Source of the DNA: Pseudomonadales bacterium
Lineage (GTDB): Bacteria; Pseudomonadota; Gammaproteobacteria; Pseudomonadales; Azotimanducaceae
Reading direction: 5' to 3'
Assembly (NCBI GenBank): GCA_007128525.1
Contig: SKXG01000062.1
Span: 1 to 10,166 of the forward strand
DNA: 10,166 nucleotides
The position numbers and the translations under genes were made by a program. Position 1 is the stretch's first letter. Each line of letters opens with the position of its first letter. Below the pieces are notes generated by a model. It was not told the origin of the DNA, searched no databases, and was given only the letters and a program-made list of their open reading frames with translations. Of this stretch, positions 1-5,917 are shown one piece after another.

Positions 1-557
1 AACTGCTCCAGAATTGGGAATGCGGAGTCGATGATCAGATCGAGCAGGGCGTAAAGCAAGTAGTCTACATTGCGGCTGCGCAAGCGTGTGTTGTTCGGTG
101 GCCGCAGACGGCGTCGGATCGGCTCGAACGGGTCTTCCTGTTCGGGGCAGAAGCAAATCAAATAATCGGCACCGATGAATAAGCTGATCTGAACTATTCT
201 CAGCTCGCCATCTTCAAGGATTGGGAGATTCGAGGTCAGAAAAATCTGATCGTTATAGATGTCGACCTTGGGACGTTGGCCCAGGTTGTGCACATCCTCC
301 AAGGCCAGTTCGTGCAGGCCGAAGCCATCACCGAGATGGCGCAGCAGGGCGGCGTCGGGATGGCCATTGATCTGAATCCAGGTTTTGGTATTGCGAGACA
401 GGTACGGCTGGCAATCTGCGATGCTGATCAGTTCATCCTCAACGAAATCCGCCTCGGAATAGTCAATCAGCCGAATGGCGACACCACCTTCGCTGCCACT
501 GCTTGTTCGTAGTGTGCCGGGCGCAGTGCCCGGACTGTGATAGCGCTTAAAGCTCAT
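1..557 (-). CDS. corA: CorA-family magnesium/divalent cation transporter, N-terminal part (3' end outside window)
   Basis: About 185 N-terminal residues are visible, from the ATG at 557-555 to the window edge with no stop. The fragment contains LALEDVHNLGQRPKVDIY (about residues 78-95) and YLLYALLDLIIDSAFPILE near the edge. Both are typical of the cytoplasmic funnel domain of CorA-type channels, which import Mg2+ (sometimes Co2+/Ni2+) through the inner membrane as pentamers. The two C-terminal membrane helices and the GMN selectivity motif would lie outside the window, so transport itself cannot be checked. The related Zn2+ transporter ZntB is the main alternative, but the QRPKV block favours CorA. 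The start codon overlaps the stop of the upstream 48-residue ORF (ATGA), and a modest AGGGA lies about 10 bases upstream. Expression is therefore probably coupled to that ORF and the thioesterase before it. Confidence 0.87.
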   Translation of the reverse strand, partial: MSFKRYHSPGTAPGTLRTSSGSEGGVAIRLIDYSEADFVEDELISIADCQPYLSRNTKTWIQINGHPDAALLRHLGDGFGLHELALEDVHNLGQRPKVDIYNDQIFLTSNLPILEDGELRIVQISLFIGADYLICFCPEQEDPFEPIRRRLRPPNNTRLRSRNVDYLLYALLDLIIDSAFPILEQ

Positions 558-700
558 ACTTCAGTTTCCCTGCAGGCCAGCCAGGCACGATAGAAAGCGG
601 CAAGGCTTTCGGGACGCCGACCGGGATCCGGCTGGTCGGAACGACTCGGTAGCGCAGCTAACACGTTGATTTGCTCGATGGACTTCGCGTTTGACTTCAT
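554..700 (-). CDS. Small hypothetical protein (48 aa) coupled to thioesterase and corA
   Basis: This ORF runs from ATG (700-698) to TGA (556-554) and encodes 48 residues, beginning MKSNAKSIEQINVLAALPS and ending ESLAAFYRAWLACRETEV. I do not recognise the family. It has a polar, Arg/Pro-rich middle (SDQPDPGRRPE) followed by a short amphipathic stretch with aromatic residues. There is no signal peptide or membrane helix. The main argument that it is real is architecture. Its ATG overlaps the thioesterase stop as ATGA, and its stop overlaps the corA start as ATGA, so it fills the gap between two real genes exactly. No good Shine-Dalgarno precedes it, which fits translational re-initiation after the thioesterase. 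By hand count 29 of 48 codons end in G or C, which is neutral evidence. It could also be a non-functional spacer that merely carries ribosomes to corA. Confidence 0.6.
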   Translation of the reverse strand: MKSNAKSIEQINVLAALPSRSDQPDPGRRPESLAAFYRAWLACRETEV

Positions 701-1074
701 GATCGTGGCGCAATGATGGCGTAGTCGCCATTGGCTCGGGCGACGAGCTTGTCACCCAGGTAGATGCTGGAATCGAGATTGGCGGTGGTACGACCTTTGT
801 TGATGAGTTGTGTCTTGCAGATCAGACGGCCTTCGGTCGCAGGCCGGAAGAAATTGATTTTGACGTCGATGGTGGCACAGGTTTCGCCGTCGTTCAGCGT
901 CGGGTATAGCGCGGCGCCCATACCGGTATCGGCGAGCGCGAAGTAGAGTGCCCCATGTACGACGTCATGTGGATTGTGGTGCAGCAGCGGGTCAATCACG
1001 ACGCTCGCGGTGCTGGCACCCGCCTCGTTGCTATCAACGCTCAGACCAACGAGATCTGCAAACGGATGGGGCAT
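697..1074 (-). CDS. PaaI-type hotdog-fold acyl-CoA thioesterase
   Basis: This 125-residue protein has the length of a single-domain hotdog thioesterase. The PaaI/YbgC-like signature is visible as N34 and HGALYFALADTGMG at 40-53. It matches the family pattern HGGxxFxLADxA with the second Gly replaced by Ala. In PaaI relatives the Asp of LAD (here D49), with the helix-end Gly, acts in hydrolysis of the acyl-CoA thioester. The block INFFRPATEG (about 74-83) is the usual central strand region. Such enzymes work in the cytoplasm as tetramers and release free acids from aryl- or acyl-CoA; the substrate cannot be read from sequence. The start is well supported, because AGGAGG lies 6 bases before the ATG. 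The gene follows the nitronate monooxygenase-like gene by 45 bp and overlaps the next small ORF by ATGA. Confidence 0.9.
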   Translation of the reverse strand: MPHPFADLVGLSVDSNEAGASTASVVIDPLLHHNPHDVVHGALYFALADTGMGAALYPTLNDGETCATIDVKINFFRPATEGRLICKTQLINKGRTTANLDSSIYLGDKLVARANGDYAIIAPRS

Positions 1075-1119
1075 AATTTTCCTCCTGTGCTCCAGTAAAC
1101 GGCTTTCCCAGGGCTGCCT

Positions 1120-2193
1120 TCATTCAAGGCCGGCAAGATGTCGTGTGATGTCGGCAGCAGGTGCCGTACGGCAATCACTGGCGTTTTGACCACACCACAA
1201 GGGTGTGAAGTCGACGGTGCCACGTGCTTCGGCGGCCTGGCGTAGCAGCCCGATGGCATCGGCAGCATATGGAAAGGGTGGCACATCATGACGCAGTGCG
1301 CCCAGTTCGCGCATGGCGCGGTTGACGATGCTGCGGGCCGGCCGCCCACTGAACAGGTTGGTCAGGCCGGTATGTTCCGCTGCCGGGCTGGTCAGGCTGG
1401 CGCGATGCAGTGGGCTGGTCCGGGCTTCCGAACACAGCAGATAGGCCGTGCCCACCTGTACCGCACTTGCGCCGAGAGCTTGCGCTGCCCGTACGGCCGC
1501 TCGACTGGAGATGCCGCCAGCCGCAATAACGGGGACATCAACGGCTTTCACAATTTGTGGCAGCAGTGCCATGGTCCCCATCTGCGTGCTGAGGTCGGTG
1601 CTCAGAAACATGCCTCGGTGGCCGCCGGCTTCGATACCTTGGGCGATTACGGCATCAGCACCATGTTCGGCCAGCCAGCGGGCTTCTGCCACTGTGGTCG
1701 CGGATGACAGAATGCGGGTGCCCCAGGATTTCAGTGTCTGGACCAACTCCGGCGCCGGCAGACCGAAGTGAAAGCTCACTAACGGTGGTTTGAAGGGGGC
1801 CAGAGTCGCCAGCATCTGGTCATCGAACGGGCGTCTGACCGCGCCGCTGGGCGGTGCGTCCAGAGGAACACCGAGTTCGGCAAAATAGGGCGCCAGCAGG
1901 CTGCGCCATTGCTGCGCAATCTCGTCATTGGCGGGCGGTTGCTGGTGGCAAAAGAAGTTCAGGTTACAGGGCAGACTGCCGGCCTGGTGCCATTGTTCAA
2001 GCACTTCAGAGACGGCCTTCGGTGTCAGCAAAGCGCATGGAATGGCACCCAGGCCCCCGGCTGTGCTGACGGCCTGGGCAAGTCCCGCATCCTGCACCCC
2101 GGCCATGGGCGCTTGCAGGATGGGCAATGTTGCGCCAAGCCATTCCGGCAGGCTGGCAGAAGTGCCGGTTGCATGCGATTCGAGCATCGTCAT
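1120..2193 (-). CDS. Nitronate monooxygenase-like FMN oxidoreductase (NMO/2-nitropropane dioxygenase family)
   Basis: The protein has 357 residues with the class I NMO motif order: QAPMAGV (27-33), NLNFF (77-81), SFHFGLP (140-146), QGIEAGGHRG (185-194), AAGGI (224-228), GASAVQVGTAYL (241-252) and FSGRPAR further on. The TIM barrel binds FMN. The His of EAGGHRG (H192) corresponds to the proposed catalytic base that deprotonates alkyl nitronates for oxidation to carbonyl and nitrite. Many relatives are annotated only as NAD(P)H-dependent flavin oxidoreductases, so the physiological substrate is uncertain. I chose the ATG at 2193-2191 because GGAG lies 9 bases upstream. The frame stays open to a TTG at 2223, which would add 10 residues and has no better ribosome site. 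It is the first gene of the leftward cluster with the thioesterase, and it is divergent from the SDR gene. Confidence 0.9.
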   Translation of the reverse strand: MTMLESHATGTSASLPEWLGATLPILQAPMAGVQDAGLAQAVSTAGGLGAIPCALLTPKAVSEVLEQWHQAGSLPCNLNFFCHQQPPANDEIAQQWRSLLAPYFAELGVPLDAPPSGAVRRPFDDQMLATLAPFKPPLVSFHFGLPAPELVQTLKSWGTRILSSATTVAEARWLAEHGADAVIAQGIEAGGHRGMFLSTDLSTQMGTMALLPQIVKAVDVPVIAAGGISSRAAVRAAQALGASAVQVGTAYLLCSEARTSPLHRASLTSPAAEHTGLTNLFSGRPARSIVNRAMRELGALRHDVPPFPYAADAIGLLRQAAEARGTVDFTPLWCGQNASDCRTAPAADITRHLAGLE

Positions 2194-2223
2194 CTTGGCA
2201 GTCTCCAACCTTGGATTGGTCAA

Positions 2224-2229
2224 AGTGTA
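2224..2229 (-). promoter_or_regulatory. Possible -10 element for the NMO-thioesterase-corA unit
   Basis: On the minus strand this reads TACACT, a four-of-six match to the sigma-70 -10 consensus. It would give a leader of about 20-25 bases before the ATG at 2193, which is compatible with that start and would exclude the upstream TTG. No recognisable -35 lies about 17 bases further upstream, so this is a weak prediction from position and a single hexamer. Confidence 0.2.
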
Positions 2230-2244
2230 ACAGGACGGCTGTCG

Positions 2245-2273
2245 TTGGCTGCGGTTGTTCCCTATTCTATTCT
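2245..2273 (+). promoter_or_regulatory. Possible sigma-70 promoter for the SDR gene
   Basis: TTGGCT (2245-2250) and TATTCT (2268-2273) are separated by 17 bases, giving four of six matches to the consensus at each hexamer. Transcription would begin near 2280 and make a leader of about 67 bases before the SDR start, containing the hairpins noted separately. An overlapping TATTCT at 2263-2268 is too close to the -35. This is a prediction from pattern alone. Confidence 0.3.
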
Positions 2274-2274
2274 G

Positions 2275-2318
2275 GCCCCAGAGGGTGGTGCTGGGGCTCT
2301 GCCCGGACTGACTCCGGG
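2275..2318 (+). other. Two tandem GC-rich hairpins in the leader of the SDR gene
   Basis: Stem one pairs GCCCCAG (2275-2281) with CTGGGGC (2291-2297), a perfect 7-bp stem with a 9-base loop. Stem two pairs CCCGGA (2302-2307) with TCCGGG (2313-2318), a perfect 6-bp stem with a 5-base loop. A smaller alternative, GGGC (2294-2297) with GCCC (2301-2304), would use parts of both stems and so competes with them. Stem two is followed by only two T residues, so it is a poor intrinsic terminator. The structures are directly visible; a regulatory role is inference. Confidence 0.45.
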
Positions 2319-2346
2319 TTCATGGCTGGTCCGTAAGGAGGCGTAG

Positions 2347-3102
2347 ATGTTTGCAAAAGATTCTGTGGCTTTGGTGACGGGCAGCGCGGCCGGGATCGGC
2401 CTGGCGACGGCGCTGGCCTTCGGCCGGGCTGGCGCTCAGGTGGTGCTGTCTGATCGCGATGGCGAACGCGGTGAAGCTGCGGCTGAGCAGGTCCGTGCGC
2501 TGGGCGTGACGGCCGAATTTATTCAGGCCGATCAGGCTGATCCGGAGGCGGTGCGCGCACTGCACGCGCGTATTAAGGAACGCTTTGGAAGGCTTGATGC
2601 AGCCTGCAACAACGCCGGCATTGAAGGAGACCAGGGCCCAATTCTCGAGTCCAGTCTGGAGAACTTTGATCGCGTTATCGGCATAAACCTGCGCGGGCTG
2701 TTCGTTTGCCTGCAGGAGCAGTTGCGGCTGATGCTGGCCGGTCAGGGCGGCGCCATCGTCAATATGGCCTCGGTGGCCGGACTGGTTGGATTCGCCGGGC
2801 TGCCTGCCTACTGCGCGTCGAAAGGGGGTGTTGTGCAGCTCACTCGCACGGCGGCCCTTGAGTATGCGGAACGTGGTGTTCGCGTCAATGCCGTGTGCCC
2901 GGGTGCGATCAAGACGGAGATGATCGATCGCCTTACCCGGCAAGACCCGGCCACAGAGCAGCAATTTGCTGCCCTGCACCCGATTAACCGCATGGGCCGT
3001 GTCGAAGAAGTGGCAGATACCGTCGTCTGGCTCTGCTCGCCGCAGGCCAGCTTCATCACGGGTCAGGCACTGGCGGTTGATGGCGGTCTGGTGGCGCGCT
3101 GA
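2347..3102 (+). CDS. Classical short-chain dehydrogenase/reductase (SDR)
   Basis: This 251-residue protein is the usual length for a classical SDR. It has the nucleotide-binding TGSAAGIG (11-18), an acidic D36 after the second strand that favours NAD(H) over NADP(H), D62 for the adenine pocket, and NNAG (88-91). The full catalytic tetrad is N114, S142, Y155 and K159 (YCASK). The C-terminal FITGQALAVDGG is the common end of FabG-like members. It should oxidise a secondary alcohol or reduce a ketone in the cytoplasm; the substrate cannot be deduced, and a FabG-type role is unlikely to be exclusive because no fatty acid genes are nearby. The start is secure, with AAGGAGG (2335-2341) 5 bases before the ATG. 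It is divergent from the NMO gene and 99 bp upstream of the DUF547 gene. Confidence 0.94.
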   Translation: MFAKDSVALVTGSAAGIGLATALAFGRAGAQVVLSDRDGERGEAAAEQVRALGVTAEFIQADQADPEAVRALHARIKERFGRLDAACNNAGIEGDQGPILESSLENFDRVIGINLRGLFVCLQEQLRLMLAGQGGAIVNMASVAGLVGFAGLPAYCASKGGVVQLTRTAALEYAERGVRVNAVCPGAIKTEMIDRLTRQDPATEQQFAALHPINRMGRVEEVADTVVWLCSPQASFITGQALAVDGGLVAR

Positions 3103-3112
3103 GCGACAGGGC

Positions 3113-3142
3113 CTGACAATTTGTAACAAATCGGCTTGTAAC
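3113..3142 (+). promoter_or_regulatory. Possible promoter for the DUF547 gene, overlapping dyad repeats
   Basis: CTGACA (3113-3118) matches the -35 consensus at five of six positions. TGTAAC (3137-3142) matches the -10 at four of six, with an 18-base spacer. One dyad copy of the adjacent tandem repeat falls in the spacer and the other covers the -10, a layout expected of a repressor operator. Both the promoter and its regulation are inferred from pattern only. Confidence 0.3.
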
Positions 3143-3150
3143 AAACCGGC
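3121..3150 (+). repeat. Two tandem 15-bp direct repeats with internal dyad
   Basis: TTGTAACAAATCGGC (3121-3135) is followed at once by TTGTAACAAACCGGC (3136-3150), with a single difference at the eleventh base. Each copy begins with TTGT-A-ACAA, a perfect inverted repeat around one base. This AT-rich pair stands out in a GC-rich intergenic gap. A dimeric regulator binding side by side is one explanation; a simple duplication is another. Confidence 0.6.
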
Positions 3151-3201
3151 TTCGCTGGCGTCTCATATGTCAGGTTCTGACGAAATGATGTTGGAGTGAC
3201 T

Positions 3202-4065
3202 ATGCCGTATTGGAACGCGCTGCGACTGGCCGTGCTGAGCACAAGCCTGCTGTTGCTGCTGGCCGTGGGCAACCCCGCGCGGGCAGATTTGATGACGGAG
3301 ACTTTTGCGGAGTATCAGAAGTTGCTCGAGCGGTACCTGACCGAGAAAGACCTCGACCATGACGGCCTGGTCTCAGCGTTTGACTATCAGGCAGCGCTTG
3401 ACGACGACGATCTGGAGAAAATCCTGTCTGCCCAGCATGAACGCCTGGCAGAGTTCGACAAGGATCAGCTCGACAGCCGTGAGCGTGCCATCGCGTTCTG
3501 GAATAACGCCTACAACTATTTCATGCTGGCGGAGATTCTCAAGGAACGGCCTGACGGCGAGCTGGTGGATTCCGTTTGGGACTATGGTGGTCGCTACAAT
3601 CCGTTCCGGGACAGCGTGTTTACCACGACGAAGCACGACATTGGCGGCACGCGTTACAGCCTGGATGAGATGGAGAAAGGCATGCTGCTAGGCGATGACT
3701 TCGCCGAGCGGGGCTGGAAAGATGCCCGTGTACATTTCACCGTGAACTGTGCCTCAGTCGGATGCCCGCCACTGCGCAAGACGATCTATACCGAAGACAA
3801 CATCGACGACCTGCTGGCAGAGAACACGCGCCGCGCGTTCAACACCGAGCGTCAGCTTCGCGTTGACGGCCGCACGCTGTACCTGACGCAGTTGTTTGAC
3901 TGGTATGAAGACCATTTCGAAGATGCCGCTGGGTCGGTCCGCGACTTCATCCGTGAACACGCCGATGACCGGATCGTCGATATGATCGAGGACACCAGCC
4001 GGATACGCCACATCGACTACGACTGGGCGTTGAACAGCAAGGAAAACTTCAGCGAGTTTGACTGA
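3202..4065 (+). CDS. Exported DUF547 domain protein
   Basis: The 287-residue protein has an N-terminal signal peptide: R8, a hydrophobic run over about 9-23, then PARA|D with likely signal peptidase I cleavage after A28. The mature part carries the DUF547 hallmarks FWNNAYN (99-105) and ARVHFTVNCASVGCPPLR (175-192), with invariant-type H178, C183 and C188. The domain is widespread in proteobacteria but has no established reaction, so I assign none. The mature protein is strongly acidic. Near its start, D50-x-D52-x-D54-G55 with D61 resembles an EF-hand loop, although it also coincides with the segment where DUF547 proteins usually show G-x-VDY. I chose the ATG at 3202 because GGAG lies 6-7 bases upstream; a GTG two codons earlier (3196) overlaps that ribosome site. 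It lies 99 bp after the SDR gene and converges with the amidohydrolase gene. Confidence 0.9.
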   Translation: MPYWNALRLAVLSTSLLLLLAVGNPARADLMTETFAEYQKLLERYLTEKDLDHDGLVSAFDYQAALDDDDLEKILSAQHERLAEFDKDQLDSRERAIAFWNNAYNYFMLAEILKERPDGELVDSVWDYGGRYNPFRDSVFTTTKHDIGGTRYSLDEMEKGMLLGDDFAERGWKDARVHFTVNCASVGCPPLRKTIYTEDNIDDLLAENTRRAFNTERQLRVDGRTLYLTQLFDWYEDHFEDAAGSVRDFIREHADDRIVDMIEDTSRIRHIDYDWALNSKENFSEFD

Positions 4066-4090
4066 GCACGACTCTGGCAGTGCCTTGCCG

Positions 4091-5095
4091 TCAGATGCTG
4101 TACACGCGCGCTGCGGTACCGTAGAACATGGCGTCTTGCTCATCGTCACTGAAGCGGGACGCAATTTTCTTCAAGCCGTTGTAGAGCACTGGGTACGACA
4201 GCGAGCGCTTGTCGACCGGGAAATTGCTCTCGAACATGCAGCGTTCCGGGCCAAAGGCATCGATGGTGTGCAGGTAGTAGCGTTCTTGCGCCGCAACAAA
4301 TTCGTCTGAGGTCGGGGGCCGCTCGGCCTTGTCCCAGCCGAAGCCATTGTCCGGCATCGCCAGGCCGCCGAGTTTGGCAACCACGTTTGGACAGCGGGCC
4401 AGCGCTTCAATGTCTTTGCGCCACTGCGTAAAAATCTCTTCACGTTGATCGGCATAGGGTCCAACCCCGAGTGGTGTGCCGAAATGATCGAGGATCATCA
4501 CCGTGTCGGGCACCGCTTGCGCGAGCGCGGCAAACTCCGCGTTCTGGTGATGGTAGTGCCAGGCATCGAAGGTAAAGCCCATCTCACCCAGGCGTTTCAT
4601 GCCGCGACGAAAGTCGTCCCGTGCGTACAGGCCTTCGGGAGCGCGGATGCGGATGCTCAGCGCTTCCGGATGCGTGTCCCGGGCACCCGACTGTCGTATG
4701 CCGCGAAACAGGCCGCCGGCAGCTGCAATATGCGCTTGCAGTACCTCTTCAACCGCTTCCGCCAGGCATAGATCGGCGCGGGATACGATGGCCGCGATCC
4801 GTGCCTGATCCGGACTACCCTTTGTGCTCTGCTCGGCTATTTCCCGCACGAACTCGGTTTCGCCGACGCAGCGCAAGGTCTCAGGACCGTCGCTGCGATA
4901 GCTGGCGCCGCACTCGATAAATACGGTCTTCTCGATCCGATGGCCGGAGTCGGTGTCCGCCCACAGGTCTTTGAGCAGATAGCTGTGATTGTCACGCCGC
5001 CACAGATGATGGTGCGGGTCGATGATGCGACGCTCAGGATCCAGGATGGGCTCTTCGACCTGAGCCAGCCAGTCGGGCGTGCCGGGCGTGGTCAT
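4091..5095 (-). CDS. Amidohydrolase family protein (COG3618-type TIM-barrel metal-dependent hydrolase)
   Basis: The protein has 334 residues. The N-terminal IDPHHHLW (25-32) supplies the HxH metal ligands (H28, H30). GLFRGIRQ (128-135), the histidine cluster WHYHHQN (179-185), LDHFG (202-206, H204), KLGGL (241-245) and MFESNFPVDK (287-296, D295) follow in the order typical of the COG3618/amidohydrolase 2 family. Members hydrolyse lactones or related cyclic or carboxylated compounds, including sugar lactones and 2-pyrone-4,6-dicarboxylate, with one metal or none. The exact substrate is unknown. No signal peptide is present, so it is cytoplasmic. GGAGG lies 6 bases before the ATG, which supports the start. 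It is 37 bp downstream of the SGNH hydrolase gene on the same strand and ends 25 bp from the convergent DUF547 gene. Confidence 0.9.
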   Translation of the reverse strand: MTTPGTPDWLAQVEEPILDPERRIIDPHHHLWRRDNHSYLLKDLWADTDSGHRIEKTVFIECGASYRSDGPETLRCVGETEFVREIAEQSTKGSPDQARIAAIVSRADLCLAEAVEEVLQAHIAAAGGLFRGIRQSGARDTHPEALSIRIRAPEGLYARDDFRRGMKRLGEMGFTFDAWHYHHQNAEFAALAQAVPDTVMILDHFGTPLGVGPYADQREEIFTQWRKDIEALARCPNVVAKLGGLAMPDNGFGWDKAERPPTSDEFVAAQERYYLHTIDAFGPERCMFESNFPVDKRSLSYPVLYNGLKKIASRFSDDEQDAMFYGTAARVYSI

Positions 5096-5132
5096 GGGGT
5101 GCCTCCAGTGGTGGTTTGTGGCGCAGCTGCGC

Positions 5133-5879
5133 TCAGTCTATCGCCTGCGGCCGCGCCGGTGAAAACTTTGCACGAATTTGGATGGCCAGGGCTTCCGCCC
5201 AAAGCGCATAGGCCCGGGGGCCGGGATGGAAGCCGTCTTCAGCCATGTAAACAGGATTGGGCGGGAACGGGATCTGGCACAGCTCGACTCCGTCCTGCGC
5301 GGCGGCCAGCTCGGCCAGCGTCGCATTCAGTCGCCTGGCACGCCAGCCCAGGGTCTGTCTGAGCGGTTGTGGCAAGGCGGGAAAGCGATGCATCGGCGGA
5401 ACAGCGCTGAGCAGAATGAGGCGGGCTTCGAAGCGCTGTTTGAGCGTTTCAATGAGCTCGGCCTGCAGTTGCTGCCAGCGCTGCCTTCGCGTAGCGCCGG
5501 TGACATCGTTGACACCGAGTGACGTGACCACCGCATCGACGGGTACAGGTGTGAGCGTGCCAAGGTTGCGCAGCAGGTCTGCTGTTTTAAACCCGCTCTG
5601 TGCATGCAGCATCCAGTGCACGCGAAAGTCCGCCGTCAGCAACCGCAGCAGCTGTCCGCTGAGGGCCTCGGACTGTTCAGCGACGCCGACGCCGGCAGCG
5701 GCGGAGTCTCCAAGAATGAGCAGGCGCAGCAATGGACCCTGCCCGGCTTCGCCCCTTCTCGGGCCAGCGGCTTCCGGCAGCCTGGGCGTCACGCGCCGGA
5801 CATGCAGCGCCTGAGCGAGCAGCAGCGGGCTCAGCACCGCGGCGCCGGCCAGCGGCAAGCAGTCCTTCAGTCTGGGCAT
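5133..5879 (-). CDS. SGNH/GDSL hydrolase with N-terminal membrane anchor
   Basis: The protein has 248 residues. A hydrophobic segment (about 8-25) followed by HVRR suggests a single inner-membrane anchor or uncleaved signal, with the domain probably outside the cytoplasm. All four SGNH blocks are visible: LGDSAAAG with nucleophile S59, G96 in SGFKTADLL, N124 in LGVNDV, and the D215/H218 pair in DGFHPG. These enzymes hydrolyse esters, lysophospholipids or acylated glycans; the substrate is not predictable here. It lies 38 bp after the glutamate dehydrogenase stop and 37 bp before the amidohydrolase start, so co-transcription is likely. The ribosome site is weak, but no alternative in-frame start lies just upstream. 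Confidence 0.9.
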   Translation of the reverse strand: MPRLKDCLPLAGAAVLSPLLLAQALHVRRVTPRLPEAAGPRRGEAGQGPLLRLLILGDSAAAGVGVAEQSEALSGQLLRLLTADFRVHWMLHAQSGFKTADLLRNLGTLTPVPVDAVVTSLGVNDVTGATRRQRWQQLQAELIETLKQRFEARLILLSAVPPMHRFPALPQPLRQTLGWRARRLNATLAELAAAQDGVELCQIPFPPNPVYMAEDGFHPGPRAYALWAEALAIQIRAKFSPARPQAID

Positions 5880-5917
5880 GATGATCTTGGCATGCGCTGC
5901 TCCGCGTGTGGCTGCGT

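Noticed and set aside
561..755. 64-codon minus-strand frame overlapping the thioesterase end and the 48-residue ORF
   Set aside because: It overlaps the thioesterase by many codons in another frame, has low-complexity Ser/Arg composition, and does not fit the ATGA overlaps that the 48-residue ORF shows.
2322..2336. Four-codon ORF (MAGP) ending in TAA at the SDR ribosome site
   Set aside because: It has no ribosome site of its own and is too short to judge; the TAA is simply part of the TAAGGAGG context.
2320..3144. Open frame of 274 codons on the minus strand opposite the SDR gene
   Set aside because: The plus-strand SDR has every catalytic motif and a strong ribosome site; the antisense product resembles nothing I know.
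3112..3174. Inverted repeat CCTGACA (3112-3118) and TGTCAGG (3168-3174) flanking the tandem repeat
   Set aside because: Only 7 bp match across 49 bases, which is likely by chance; one arm also forms part of the possible -35.
4208..4240. MFESNFPVDK in the amidohydrolase in place of the more usual SDWP segment
   Set aside because: This variant is common among COG3618 members and keeps the conserved Asp, so it does not indicate lost activity.
5121..5132. Perfect 12-bp palindrome GCGCAGCTGCGC just after the SGNH hydrolase stop
   Set aside because: It has no loop and no following T run, so it is a poor terminator, and short GC palindromes are common at this base composition.
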